Below, piece by piece: positions 34,480 to 44,197 of a stretch of 64,000 nt of DNA. The number at the start of each line of letters is the position of its first letter. The stretch's first letter is position 1. Origin of the DNA: Azolla caroliniana. Its lineage: Eukaryota; Polypodiophyta. A program made the position numbers and the translations under genes. The stretch is from NCBI GenBank assembly GCA_043228905.1, contig JBHGNT010000006.1, forward strand, positions 12,338,001 to 12,402,000. Reading direction: 5' to 3'. The notes beneath the pieces were generated by a model. It was not told where the DNA came from. It worked only from the letters and a program-made list of their open reading frames with translations, and did not search any database.

Positions 34480-36519
34480 ATTGCAATGTCAAACGTGTCA
34501 ACGAACACATGGAACTCTTTGGACCAATCCGGAGGTTGCACCACCGACGCTTGTGACAACAATACTTTTAGCGCCCGGTAAGCCTGGTCTTTTGTGTCCA
34601 TCCATCGGAACAGTGTCCGATGTACTGCGGCATGCAGTGGTGTAGCCAGGTCTGCCAGATACTAGAGCATTCGGCTATGCCACCGAATTTGTCCTGAGAA
34701 CCGGCTTAGTGCCTTTGCCGTGGCTAGTGCCTTTGCCTCCAGGATTGCTTTTACTTTGTCCGGATCCACTGCGATACCGTCCTTGCTAACAATGTGGCCC
34801 AGTAATGCTCCGCTGGTTACTCCGAACACGCATTTTGCCGGGTTCAGGCTTAGTTGGTAAACCCTACATTTTTCTAGGCATAGTCGGAGGTGTTGAAGGT
34901 GATCCCCTTCCTAGCTATAAACAACGAAGTCATCCAAAAACACCTGCATGAATGCCGGAATGAATTCCCCGAAAATTTCCATGATGATCCGTTGGAAGGT
35001 TGCCGGTGCCGTTTTCAGTCCGAACATCATCACTACGACAACAAAGACTCCCCATTCGGTGACAAAAGCGGTTTTCTCCTGGTCGGCGGTGTGCATCCGG
35101 ATCTGATTATAGCCGCTGAAACCATCCAGGAAATTGTACACCTTAAGACCGGCGACCGCATCCAGGACTTCATCCGTGAATGGAAGTGGGAAGGCGTCCG
35201 TTACCATAGCCGCATTCAATTTCCGGTAGTCGATGCACACTCTGATCTTACCGTTCTTTTTGGGTACTACCACACTCCATCGGGTTGAGCCATGTGGCTT
35301 TCTTTACCGGTCGGATGAAGCCCACTCTCAGCAACTTGTTGATTTCTTCTTTGACCTTTGTTGCGTAATTTAGGTTCATCCGGTAACGCCGTTGCGCTAC
35401 CGGTTTGGCGTCTTTGCTCAGATGTATCTGGTGTTGATATAACTGAGGATCGAGTCCCGACATGTCTTCGTAGGACCAGGAGAATACATCGCAAAATTCT
35501 TTTAGGAGTGTGATCATTGCCGTTTTGTTCTCCGAAGTGATTTCCTTGGCGATGTGCACCGGTCTTGTGTCCTCTGTGGTACCTAGGTTTACCTCTTCTA
35601 GTTGGGGTGCTTTCACGCGTTGTGATACTGCCATTTCTTTTTCCAGTGCCTCCTGTGCTTGCCGTAATTCCCGGATTTCCTCTTTATCCGGTTCCTCTTT
35701 GGTCCCGTTCGGTTGCAGTACGTACGGTGATACTGCTTCGGCTACATCAATCTCGAACAGAGGTACGATCTTTGGATTTTCCTGTAAGTATTGATCGACC
35801 TCTTCGTCCGCCAATCCTTCCAGCATGTTAACACATTCCACATATAGTGGTGTTGATTCCTTGCCGGTACCGGATCGTGGTTGAGTCGGTACTCGTACTT
35901 TCGCTTTTCCTTGCCAGAACGTAATTATGTTCCCCCTCTAGTTTTTCTTTATGTGTGCCGTTTTTAACCAGGGTCGTCCCAACAATAGTGGGTAAGCTCC
36001 CTGAGCTTGTAGCTGGAGAACTACTACGGAAATGCGAAATGTGTGACCCCCGATGGTCACTTCTAGATCGCGTATTAATCCGGTCGGCCGTACTGAGCTA
36101 GTGTCCGCCATCTAAAGCCAAAACGGACACAGTTCCCAGTCCTGGATTCCTAGTGTGTTACACGTTCAGAGGCTGATCACGTTCACGCCAGATCCTCCAT
36201 CGATAATCGTGCTGGGTAGCTCCTTTCCCTTCACGATGGCTGTGATTGTTGGACTGCTTGTGTCCACCACTACCAGTCCTTCCTCCGGATTTGAAAAGAA
36301 TGTCAGAGCCGGTGGTGTGTCTGTTGCCATCCTTCCGGTCTTCAGTCCTTCCGTGAACCGTGGTACCAGTTGCAATAACCGGCCTAACGGCAACGTTATT
36401 TGGCATTCTTGTAACGCCTGCCAGGTTGGGTTTTCGGGTTGCCCCGGCCCGGTGAGCTCTTCGGCATTCTCCTTTTGTTGTTCGAGCTCAGCCGCATTCC
36501 GTTCATTTGCCTTCTTCAC
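34480..36519 (-). pseudogene. pol: Tat-like protease and reverse transcriptase
   Basis: Minus strand. The protease core is IIDGGSGVNVISL (about 36205-36167), the DGGS form seen in Tat/Athila elements, followed by LLLGRPWL. Next comes an acidic linker (35841-35500). Reverse transcriptase begins with CIDYRKLNAAMVTDAFPLPF and reaches MFGLKTAPATFQ and catalytic QVFLDDFVVYS near 34920. A stop follows FVVYS, and other stops or frame changes occur near 36167, 36120, 35937 and 34663. The enzyme order PR-RT-RH-INT is normal for gypsy. Confidence 0.85.
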
Positions 36520-36629
36520 CCATTCGGTTGCATGCTTCCGGATGGCTTCTTGAGTTTCCTACTCCGTGGCTTTGCCTTTTGATCTTGTAGTGACCTGTTG
36601 TATGTCCGCGACTTCCGCGTCTACCATGT

Positions 36630-38424
36630 TCACCGCCGGTCGTTTGTCATAGCTCTTCGCCGGACATTGATTCCTATAGTGACCCTCTTGCCGGCAATAA
36701 TAGCAGTACGGCTTCCGGGCGTTGCTGGATTCAGCATGTGTGCTTGGTGGCGGACCAGGGGCAAGTGCTTGGTTTTGGTCGGGTTGGCTGCCCGGAGTGC
36801 CCTTTTCCGGTTCTTGTGGATGACCCCCCTTTTTGTTGAAATGACGTTTCTTATGGAAATTCTTTTTGGTGTGGTATCCTTGCCGGGGCTGGTCGTCATC
36901 CTTGCCATAGTCATCCCGTCAATGGTTGTAACTAGGGGAGTGATCCCGGTTATATCTTTCATACCGTCCATTATAGTCTCGGTATCTATCCTGTCTATCA
37001 TACCGGTCATACGCGTCTCTTCGGTCGCTATACCGGACATCTTGTGCCGGCCGATAGCGCTCTTCTCACCGCTAGCGTTCTTCTTCTTGCTCCCAGTTGC
37101 TCCGTGGTTCAATATGTTGGACCGGTGGTGCTTGTCGATTTAACAAGTTATACTCACACCGTTCCATTGTGTGACTTCTGGAGTGGCAGAGCAAGCATTG
37201 GGAACACATGGTGCATTCCAGCGCCGAATGTCTGGCATTCAGGCATACCGTACATTGAACTGCTTGTCGGAAATGGAGGTCCTCTTCCATCGGTAGCATA
37301 CGCTACAGTGAGCCCATGGTTAGCCATGAACTCGAGCTTTCCATTTCCCGAACTCGTTCAATCACTTGATCTATGCTGCTGGTGCGGAAATCGATGACGG
37401 TGCACACCGTCCGTAAGGGTTCCCGGAGTGCTGCTAAGAATATGGCCTTTGTTTCTTCCTCCGGTGGTGTCCGGCTGAGCTGACTGTGTATCCACTGGAA
37501 CCGGATGACAAACTGTTGGATGTTCTCCGTTGGTTCCTGCCGGATATTGTAAAATAACCCGACCATTTCCTGCTGGTCCATCTCCTTGTGGAAGAAATGC
37601 AAGAATTTTATATTTAATGTTTCAATCATGGGGATGGTGCTGGGATCCTGTGTTCGGTGCCATCTAGCGGCCGGTTCCTTCAAGGTCATGCCGAACTCTG
37701 CCCATTTTGAGCGTTCCTCTTCGGCTGCATTTAAGCATTGGGACACATGGTTCGCTTCCCATGTCTGCTGAAACTCATGGACGTGGGCTTCCGCATCCGG
37801 ATCATCCCAGTATCTAGGATATTGGTACGGCATATCGTCGTTCGGTGTCGGTACACGGGCTGGCGGTGTCGGTGGTCGTTCCTCCTCTGGTGGTGTCAGA
37901 GGTTTTCCCCGGTCTTCTGTCGCTGTCAGAGGTCTTTCTTGGTCCTCTTGTGGTGTCAGAGGCTTCTCCTCCTCGACTTCCTGTGTCGGAGGACTCTTGT
38001 CATCGACTTCTGGTATCGGAGTTTCCAGCCTTGTCGATTCGGGTTCTGGTGTCGGCAAAGTATCCGACTCCTCGTCCTTTGGTCCGCCTGGGGTGTCATT
38101 ACTACTACGGTAGTTCGTCTGCGTGCTGTATTCCCTATCCGAACCTGATTCAAATGCCGAAAATGCTTTGGATTCGCCTTCCCCCGCTGCCAATGCCTGG
38201 AGAAGGGATTCTACTTCCTAGAGGCTGCTTAGGCTGCTTCCTTCGTCCGGGTAGGCGTTTTGTGGTAGCCGAAGTGATTCCTTGGCCACTCTCCGGATCA
38301 TTTTCGAAAATGAGTGATCCGCTCTGATTTCTTTTGCCGCTTGCTGGAAAGCCTCTCGCTTCCTCGGCCGTTCAATAGGTCGCCTTGCTCGTTCCGTAAC
38401 CGGGTCATTCGTTGGTCGCGTCAT
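36630..38424 (-). pseudogene. gag: Tat-like gag
   Basis: Minus strand, ATG at 38424 (MTRPTNDPVTERARRP), about 30 nt after the tRNA-Arg primer site. An N-terminal basic segment precedes a Pro/Glu-rich linker with repeated PLTP motifs, where the DNA has a 24-bp repeat around 37870-37990. A capsid-like domain (PRYWDDPDAEAHVHEFQQTW ... FYNIRQEPTENIQQFVIRFQ) follows, then Cys-rich knuckles (CTVCLNARHSALEC, CLLCHSRSHTMERC, about 37260-37170). In-frame TAG codons at 38218-38220 and 37303-37305 break it. An Arg/Lys/Thr-rich basic region (37112-36630) with another CX2C-type motif leads to the protease. Confidence 0.8.
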
Positions 38425-38454
38425 CCATTCCCCTCGCTGTTCGCTGCGATTGTG

Positions 38455-38472
38455 CAGGAATCGTGGTCGCCA
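38455..38472 (-). promoter_or_regulatory. Primer binding site of the Tat-like element (tRNA-Arg-like)
   Basis: On the minus strand TGGCGACCACGATTCCTG follows the L-type LTR after five bases. The complement ends CGTGGTCGCCA, as expected of a tRNA-Arg acceptor end. As I recall, tRNA-Arg primers are used by Ogre and related Tat elements. Confidence 0.7.
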
Positions 38473-38477
38473 AAAGG

Positions 38478-39001
38478 TGTTATAGGTTTTAGGGTTAGGG
38501 TTAACATTTATGATAATCATGATGATTGATGATAAAGATAGACATGGTGGGTGTGATGACTATGGAGAGTATGATGGTGAGAGAGATCATGAAGAGGTTG
38601 AGAATCATTGAGAAGCATTGCGGGGTGGGGGGTGGTGCCTAGAATGGCTCCACCCCCCTCCCAAGGGGGTTCAACGTTAAGGGGAGGGAAGAGAGAGAGA
38701 GAGAGATGAAAAGAGAGATAGATAGAGAGAAATGATTCCTTTTTCATTCATTCCCCATAAGGGGGTTAAATAGTACAAGAGGGGGTAGATACAAAGGGGT
38801 GTAAGCCCCCTAGAGCATTCATATTGGACACTCACTCATACCTCCTCGTATCCATCCACATGCACACACGTGTGCATGTGTTCACATACGTATCGACTCA
38901 CAATTACATTTATGCCCCCTACACATACACAACAACATCATGATAACATTCGAGCCTCGCTCATCACACTTGACTCTCCATACATCTCGTACGGGGTAAC
39001 A
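38478..39001 (-). repeat. L-type LTR shared by the Tat-like gag-pol and LARD-2
   Basis: 524 bp, plus strand TGTTATAGG...GGGGTAACA, clearly homologous to the LARD-1 LTRs. On the left it is followed (minus strand) by the tRNA-Arg primer site and gag, so it acts as a 5' LTR. On the right it adjoins the interior 3' end of a LARD unit, so it is also that unit's 3' LTR. Telomere-like TTTAGGGTTAGGGTTAAC lies at the left end. Confidence 0.85.
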
Positions 39002-40460
39002 CAATATGGCACGCCCGTGGGAGAGTGCCTTGTACGTCGATCCCACATGCCTTGATGATGATATTTCTTCGACCGGAAGTTCCATCCGTCCTTTCAACGA
39101 TCGACTCCCTCGATCGGAGTGCTTGACTCGAACATCTTTGTCAGTCAGCAAATCTTCCGCGACACGAACATTCTCGTTCTGTCGGCTTACAAACTTTGTC
39201 ATGGGTCCAAAATCATGTCTGTATATGTATGTTCTTCCTTTTTTTTGAGTTGTGTGTGGTCGATCACGTCTTCAAAATTTCGTAGGTGTCCTTTGGTTTT
39301 TAACATTTTAATTATGTACCCTCGAGGTTTTACAATTTCATTGAGTACCCTCAGGATTTCAATATTTGTTACGTGCCCCTTTTGTTTTTCCTCTTTTTCC
39401 CTCTCTTTTCAATTTTATTTTAGGGTTCTTTTTCTGCGCTTTCTTGCATCTTCTTCTCCTCCTTTGGTTCTTTTTCCTCCTCTTCCTCATATGGTTCTTC
39501 TTGTTTTCTTCTGTAACTGTTCTTCTTCCGTTCCTTTCTAGAATTTGTCTTTTTCTGCATTTCTCGTTTCTTTCCATTTTCTGGTCTATTCCTTGTATTC
39601 TATACTCTGCACTTTCTTCCTTGTGTGTTCTATTTCCCTCTTTTGTGTCATTTCGTGCCGTTTCTTCCTGTGCCCGTCGACCTGCTCTCCGTTGTTGTCA
39701 TCGTCTCTATCGCCTTTCGGTGTCGATGTCCCATCGTCTGGCCTTTGTCGTTGCCCTGGCTGTGCATTTCGGCTGTAGTCTCTGTCGCTCTTCGTCTCTG
39801 TTCGGCCATCGTCTCGCTGTCTTCGTCGTTGTCCGGCGGCGTCCGGTCCGGCCTCCTCCGTTTCGGCGCCCTTCGGCCACTACAACTGCTCTTACGTCGC
39901 TCTCCGGCCTCTCCTCCGTCTCTGTCAGTGTCCGGTCGTCGTCATCATCTTCCGACCCTGCGTTTGGTTCATCGTCCCGGCCGTCTATCTGTTTCTCTGG
40001 CCTTGTCTTGCCCTCGATCGCTCCGGCTGCTCCATCCATTGACCAGCTATTCGGACCGGTTTCCGAACATTCCGGTCGCTCCTTCCACTCTTCGGTCGAT
40101 GTTTGGCTGTCGTTCCGTATTTGTCTGGCCCTGTCCACCGGCTCCATCTCCATCTCCAGTCGTCTCTGCCCATCCTTCTTTGTCTCTGTCCGGTCATTTT
40201 GTGTAGCCGACTCCGTGATTGTCTCTATTGGTTTCCATCCATCTCCATTACCGTCTCCATCTCTATCTCTTCGTCCATTGCTGTGTGTGTTTGTCCGGCC
40301 CCGTCGTTGTTGTCGTCTGTCATCATTGTCCGGCATCTCTGTTTATCTGGCCCTATCCGGTCATCACCGTCTCCATTTGTCTGCAGTTGGCCGTCTGTTT
40401 TGGCCGAGGTTCGTCGCTTGGCCGCCCTGTTTAGTCATCATCCGGTTGTTGTTCTGTCGT

Positions 40461-40535
<75 letters not shown>
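39002..40535 (-). mobile_element. LARD-2 interior (truncated)
   Basis: Begins with the TGGCACGCCCGTGGGA motif (39006-39021), then follows LARD-1 closely: a leader with CTTGTACGTCGATCCC, a pyrimidine-rich block (about 39370-39640) and a GC-rich block with TCCGGCC and GTCTCTGTC words to about 40440. It ends in a compound microsatellite where the LINE starts. The missing part and the 5' half of the right LTR were lost. Open frames here are compositional. Confidence 0.7.
40460..40535. repeat. Compound (TG)n(AG)n microsatellite
   Basis: About 12 TG units (40461-40484) followed by about 25 AG units (40485-40535) and three TAGA units. A second GA tract at about 51773-51800 lies at the other side of the LINE. 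Confidence 0.95.
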
Positions 40536-40538
<3 letters not shown>

Positions 40539-40604
40539 GATAGATAGATTATATTATCGTCTTCGGAGGTCAAATATGACCTATGAGACCAAAAATATTA
40601 CATT

Positions 40605-40880
40605 TCACGTGATACGTGTGAAAGTGAGTAGTGACTCTCGATGTTCAAGAACTTTACCAATGAATGCTGCAATCGAGAGTGCACATTGTGGTTGTGAGAG
40701 GAATTCAGGCAAAGATTGGGCTCGATCGAAGAGATGTGGAAAGCATGGTCGAATATGATCAAAGGCAGAGCATTGTATCAAAGTGTGATACTCAGACTCG
40801 CGAACTTGTTTAGGGCAAAGTGTGCATAGCCGACCACTCTCATCACTTGTACCCCAACGCCCTGTTTCACATCGCAATGC
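40605..40880 (-). pseudogene. LINE ORF2 C-terminal Cys/His motif
   Basis: Encodes LCTLCPKQVRESEYHTLIQC, a CX2C...HX4C motif common near the C terminus of LINE ORF2 proteins after reverse transcriptase. It is preceded by ALRCETGRWG-type sequence. It is separated from the rest of ORF2 by the duplicated segment at 40951-41235. Confidence 0.75.
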
Positions 40881-40950
40881 ATGTGAGCTAAGTCACATGG
40901 AAGCAATGGTTCGAATGGCAGATAATGGTATGGGTTCTAACATGTATGGA

Positions 40951-41235
40951 TGTGTACGATTTCCCCGTTCCGCAAAGAATATGGATTTGTAGTTAGGTGC
41001 AACATGTGTAGTATAATGTGTGAAGCATGAGCCTCCACATTTGTCCCATGTCATGATACATTGGCGTTGCAACATGTGTAGTATAATGTGTGAAGCGTGA
41101 GCCTCCACATTTGTCCCATGTGTACGATTTCCCCGTTCCGCAAAGAATATGGATTTGTAGTTAGGTGCAACATGTGTAGTATAATGTGTGAAGTGTGAGC
41201 CTCCACTCCCATGTCATGATACATTGGCGTTGCAA
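40951..41235. repeat. Rearranged tandem duplication in LINE ORF2
   Basis: A block beginning TGTACGATTTCCCCGTTCCG occurs at 40953 and 41121 (168-bp period). A shorter block AACATGTGTAGTATAATGTG occurs at 41001, 41071 and 41169. This is a local duplication of ORF2 sequence with unequal sub-repeats. Confidence 0.85.
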
Positions 41236-41400
41236 AAATGCCTCATTTACAGAGGAATCGAATGATGCATCATGAAGCAAGTGTCTCGCATCCCATCTAC
41301 CAAACCATTTTTCTATATCTTGCATCCAACCGGAACACAAAATTTTGCTTTTATGCGTCTTTTGGATCTTTTTGCTTGCTTCCCACGCAATTCTAGGAAG

Positions 41401-43679
41401 TCATTGTGAGGGACTTTTTTGAACCTTAAGCATGTATTCAACAACCCTTTCCATGGCCATGATCTCAATGGGAAGCGATCCCGTCTCAAGGAGGAGGGTG
41501 TAGGGCGTTTGTTTTTTAACTTGTAGAAACTTGGTAAGAAAATGCTTTTGGACATTTTCAAACTCTTTCCACATAGATTTAGGGATGCTACCGCCCCATA
41601 CTTCCACCCCATAGAGAAGAACCGGTGTCACCAAAGTGTCAAAAAAATATTTCTTGAGGACCCAACACTTAATATCTCCAAGATTGCATGTGTTCTCAAA
41701 TGCATAGTATGCTCGTTGCCTGCCTCTAAGCGGCGTGTAGCACATTCATTCCATCTATGATTTGAAGGAACTTTAAGGCCAAGATATTTGAAGCTTTCCA
41801 CACATTCAAGTGGCTCATTGTTGTACATAATGCATGGTTTATCTCTTTTTTGGCTCTTCACAAGCATAATCTTTGTTTTAGAGCTATTGACACTTAATTT
41901 AGTATGCATGCAAATTTTTTCCAATGCCTTCATAAGCTTTTGTGCATCTCCTAAAGTATTTGCAAAAAGCACTACATCATCTGCATATAGCAAAAGCATA
42001 ATCACAACATTCCCAATGGCAACTTCTTCAACACATTCTTCCTTTGCAAACTTGGTAACCATTTCTTCCAATTCATCAATGCATAGACCAAATAGTGTTG
42101 GTGAGAGTGGGCATCCTTGCTTAACACCAATAGTGCTTTTGAAAAAATCTAAAAGTTTATCTCTCATGCGCACACAACATATAACCTTCTCATAAATTCG
42201 GGAAATTGCAAGCATATATTCACGTGGCACCTCAAGTTCTTCCATTCGCCTCCAAAGATGCTCACGAGGTACCATATCAAAAGCTTTCTTGAAGTCTACA
42301 AAGCAACAATATAAACCTTTACCTCTAAGGTGACTTTCCTCCATTAATACTCGAAGGGTGATAAGGTGATCAATGGTGCTATGGTGTTTCCGAAAACCAG
42401 CTTGTCCATAAGCTCTCTTACCACTTTTTTCAGCCCATACACTTATCTTTGATTCCATTATACATCCAAATAGTTTTGCCATTAATGAGCCAACCATGAT
42501 GGTTCGATAGTTGTTTACATTATTTATATCTCCACCTTTATGTAAAGGTTTGATCCAATTTGTAGTCCAATCGTACGGCATACCATGTTGCAATGCATCA
42601 TTAAACATATCGCTTATCCATATATGTGCTTCCTTTCCCGTCCATTTGAGCATTTCAGCCTTTATACATTGAAGATCACTTTCCTTTCGAGAGGCCAATT
42701 TCTTAAGTCCTATGCATATATCTTCAATTGTAAAGAAGGGAGCCATATGTGAAAGAGAACCATAACACATCATCTTTCCGGCAAGAGATAACTCATATAA
42801 ATTCTTACAATGCATAGACAAGTCGTGAAGAGTTAGGTCACCATAACTCTCAACACGTTTTCCCTTTAGATTTCCCCAAATTTTAGCACACGCATGTGCT
42901 TTCTCTTGCGTTTGGATAAATTGTTGAGTAACTTCCCATATTCTTCTCTTTCTTTGAATAAGCCTTTTATACTCATGCAAATGCTTTTGGTAATTCTCTT
43001 TATCCTTAACTACATCCAAAACCATAAGGCTCTTTCGAGCTTCACGACATTCTTTATCAAACCATTTTTTCCTAAGTTTCTTGGTGCATTTCCAAGATGT
43101 GGGTTGGTCGAAAAACATTTGTTTGTACATGAGAGAATGACTTTCTTGAAAGCTTCCCATTTGCATTCTAGTGTGGCACCATGTTGTATCTTTGTCATTT
43201 GTAACATATCCTCAACCATCTTGGAATACATGGGTGCTCACTTAAGGTTCATGCTCAAGTGCGGTTTTTTATTATCTTCAATAGCCTTCTCACAATCAAA
43301 CCTATGCATACATTTGAGATCAATACATAAAGGCCTATGATCGGATTCCGGTGTCCATTCACCAAGTGAGAATTTATGTATACGATCCAAAATACCTTTG
43401 GAAAGTAGCACATAATCAATCACACTATTTCCATTGTGTTTTCTACATGTAAAACCATTAGTGTTGGGCCATAAGGAAATACCATTTGCAATAAGCAATC
43501 CGGTACTATTGCACATTTGTAGGAGTAACTTCCCAAATTGGTCCGGATCTTTTTCATCGCTAGAAGAGCGGTTATACATTTGCATATCCTCTTGCATCCT
43601 TGAGATATGTGGCATGAAAGATTCTTGTGAATCAAATTGGAAACTTCTTGTATGAGCATTCATGTCACCAAAGACTAAC
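41401..43679 (-). pseudogene. LINE ORF2: endonuclease 3' half and reverse transcriptase
   Basis: Minus strand from the Gypsy-2 insertion. Endonuclease motifs are LVFGDMNAHT, IDYVLLSK and SDHRPLCID (43679-43238). After a stop and a frameshift, a 512-codon frame (43166-41628) contains the whole reverse transcriptase: WIKPLHKGGD, GQAGFRKHHSTIDHL, CCFVDFKKAFDMV, GVKQGCPLSPTLFGL and the catalytic LLLYADDVVLF. The thumb and connection region continues in another frame at 41745-41401 (KYFFDTLVTPVLLYGVEVWG). The reverse transcriptase core is intact; the frame breaks elsewhere make this copy inactive. Confidence 0.88.
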
Positions 43680-43687
43680 TGTCATGA

Positions 43688-43757
43688 TATGGCAAGACTC
43701 GAACCCATGACCTTAGGTTATATGGGTCGAGCTCTTGACCATTAGACCACCTATTGT
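43688..43757 (-). other. tRNA-like sequence in LTR (antisense)
   Basis: On the minus strand, TGGTCTAATGGTCAAGAGC resembles an A box and GGTTCGAGTCT, followed by TGCCA, a B box. The helices of a full cloverleaf do not pair well, so it is a tRNA-derived or tRNA-like module, not a gene. Copies: 48933-49002, and partly 57727-57790. Confidence 0.5.
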
Positions 43758-43896
43758 AATACGTAGGATATTATTTTCATTTACATTTTATTATAGGAAA
43801 TTAGTGTATATTCCAGATTTCTCTGGAACATTCTAGAAGCTTCAGGATTACTCCTGAAAACACTATAAAAGAGGGCACTAGGCATTATGTTGAACC

Positions 43897-43908
43897 AAAT
43901 TGGTTCAA
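43897..43908 (+). promoter_or_regulatory. Predicted 5' end of Gypsy-2 RNA, complementary to 44126-44137
   Basis: AAATTGGTTCAA begins 33 nt after the start of the TATA box, a normal distance for plant transcription starts. It is perfectly complementary to the sequence two bases after the 5' LTR. The same 33-nt spacing is kept in the diverged copy at 57891-57935. Confidence 0.6.
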
Positions 43909-43974
43909 CGCCAGTCTTAAGCCTTTTAGCCACCGTTGTATATTCTCTTCATATAATAAATATCTTTCTTATCA

Positions 43975-44019
<45 letters not shown>

Positions 44020-44125
44020 GTCTCGCTCACTTCTTCCTTCTCTCGAAGAAGTTCCACACCTCTCATAGTACTAATCCTTCGTTTAGTACTAATTCCTTCT
44101 CTGTCTCAGTACTATTCCTGACAGT

Positions 44126-44137
44126 TTGAACCAATTT
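44126..44137 (+). promoter_or_regulatory. Putative self-priming site of Gypsy-2
   Basis: TTGAACCAATTT, right inside the 5' LTR where a tRNA primer site would be. No TGG-type tRNA site occurs in this region. Complementarity to the predicted RNA 5' end suggests priming by the element's own transcript, as established for Tf1 of fission yeast. Confidence 0.6.
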
Positions 44138-44197
44138 TTCCTACCTTCTGTCTCTCTCATTTCCTACTAATCTTTTATTCCTCTTTTCTTTCATCCC

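Larger units (their letters stand above)
43680..44123 (+). repeat. 5' LTR of Gypsy-2
   Basis: 444 bp, TGTCATGATA...CTGACA. The first 75 bp hold an antisense tRNA-like sequence (about 43688-43757). TATA box TATAAAA at 43864-43870. A 21-bp palindrome (GTTGAACCA-AAT-TGGTTCAAC, 43889-43909) lies at the expected transcription start, and CT repeats at 43977-44011. Confidence 0.95.

Noticed and set aside
38478-39001. Reading the L-type LTR as a plus-strand 5' LTR with PBS TGGCACGCCC
   Set aside because: Downstream plus strand has no gag, while the minus strand has a tRNA-Arg-like PBS followed by gag-pol. The motif is kept as a separate open question.
40364-40573. Ser-Leu and Thr-His repeat ORF
   Set aside because: Translation of the (TG)n(AG)n microsatellite.
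43688-43757. Functional tRNA gene on the minus strand
   Set aside because: A- and B-box-like words are present, but acceptor and T stems do not pair properly and the sequence is part of every copy of the LTR.
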